From assembly GCA_009103225.1 (NCBI GenBank), contig RHPI01000101.1, positions 1-41,308 on the forward strand: DNA of 41,308 nt. Direction: 5' to 3'. The stretch comes from Chlorokybus atmophyticus (lineage: Eukaryota > Streptophyta > Chlorokybophyceae > Chlorokybales > Chlorokybaceae). Positions 40,737 to 41,308 of this stretch are shown here, in pieces. The notes under the pieces were generated by a model. It saw only the letters and a list, made by a program, of their open reading frames with translations, searched no databases and was not told the DNA's origin. Numbering within the stretch: the stretch's first letter is position 1; the number at the start of each line of letters is the position of its first letter. Position numbers and translations under genes: made by a program.

Positions 40737-40810
<74 letters not shown>
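40737..40810 (+). repeat. GA microsatellite
   Basis: (AG)37 without interruption. The ORFs reading RERERE or LSLSLS here are products of it. Confidence 0.97.
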
Positions 40811-40812
<2 letters not shown>

Positions 40813-41257
40813 TGCTAGCAGCGCAGCGCTGCAGGGCCAGTTCAGAACTGCGTGAAAGTCACACCAGCGTTTTATCAAGGCAGTCAGCCAAACGGTGCTA
40901 TTGTTGTGCATGGCATTCATGCACCCCTTAATGTGGGCGGACACACTGCCGCATGAAGGTGAAGCCCGCTTTGCAGGGCAGATGCTGGATAAAGTAAGGC
41001 TTACGCGGAGGCACATGTCCGTAATACGTATACGTCGTGTCAAGTTGATGTGACGATTTCACTGTGGCACAGGCATGCTGTGTGGTGAGAAACGACGAGC
41101 ACAGCGCCGACCAAGCTATCATCGGGTTATTCTATTGGTACTTGCACATCAGAACTGGTTCAGCGACATTAGCCTTTTTTCATCATGCACACGGGAATAT
41201 GTTGCCCCAGCTGAGCGAGCTGAGCGAGCTGGGAGGTGCAGTGCAGCGCTCCAGGTG

Positions 41258-41260
<3 letters not shown>
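40811..41260 (+). other. Non-coding sequence between GA and CT microsatellites
   Basis: No gene is supported. A short direct repeat GCTGAGCGA occurs near 41210-41230. Confidence 0.4.

Positions 41261-41308
<48 letters not shown>
41261..41308 (+). repeat. CT microsatellite running to the window end
   Basis: (CT)24 up to the last base. As at the CA tracts, this may mark a contig end. Confidence 0.95.

Noticed and set aside
40737-40810. ORFs reading Arg-Glu or Ser-Leu runs
   Set aside because: Translations of the GA microsatellite; no flanking protein-like sequence.

Overview
The window is eukaryotic nuclear DNA. It has multi-exon genes with GT-AG introns, two Ty3/gypsy retrotransposons with C-terminal chromodomains (chromoviruses) primed by an initiator-Met-tRNA-like site, CA/GA/CT microsatellites and two assembly-gap bases (n at 31127 and 39891). 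The nucleoside hydrolase looks like the plant/algal uridine nucleosidase type, so a green alga or other member of the green lineage is my best guess. It is not proven. No prokaryotic operon structure is present.

Layout. 1-107 is the end of an LTR of the same family as the full element further on; it cuts into a short ORF (108-377). 413-1600 is non-coding and holds a dense cluster of AGTGAACT/AGTTCACT palindromes. 1.7-4.4 kb carries minus-strand exons of one or two unrecognised genes. 4529-10579 is a complete minus-strand chromovirus (element 1) with 673-bp LTRs, TTGGG target duplication, PBS, polypurine tract, gag, protease, RT, RNase H, integrase and chromodomain, but with three frame breaks in pol. 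10.6-21.6 kb holds a plus-strand multi-exon gene of unknown function (called gene X here). One of its exons is split by a second, older, stop-ridden chromovirus (element 2, 12022-19988, ACGCG target duplication). Element 2's gag is itself split by an inverted 1.2-kb copy of the 3' end of gene X (14169-15379). The result is a three-level nest.

21676-31126 and 31128-39886 are two essentially identical copies of a 9-kb block, each ending in a long CA tract next to an n. Each copy contains an intergenic region with a MITE-like element, a six-exon nucleoside hydrolase gene (358 aa) and a protein-kinase-like gene with one apparent frameshift. The only large difference I see is 704 bp present in copy 1 and absent from copy 2. 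Because the copies abut gap bases and show no substitutions by eye, false duplication in the assembly is as likely as a real tandem duplication. 39892-41308 has no recognisable gene and ends in a CT microsatellite.

Functionally the host genes do not form an evident pathway: one nucleoside hydrolase (pyrimidine/purine salvage), one kinase-like protein and unknown genes. The rest is mobile-element biology.
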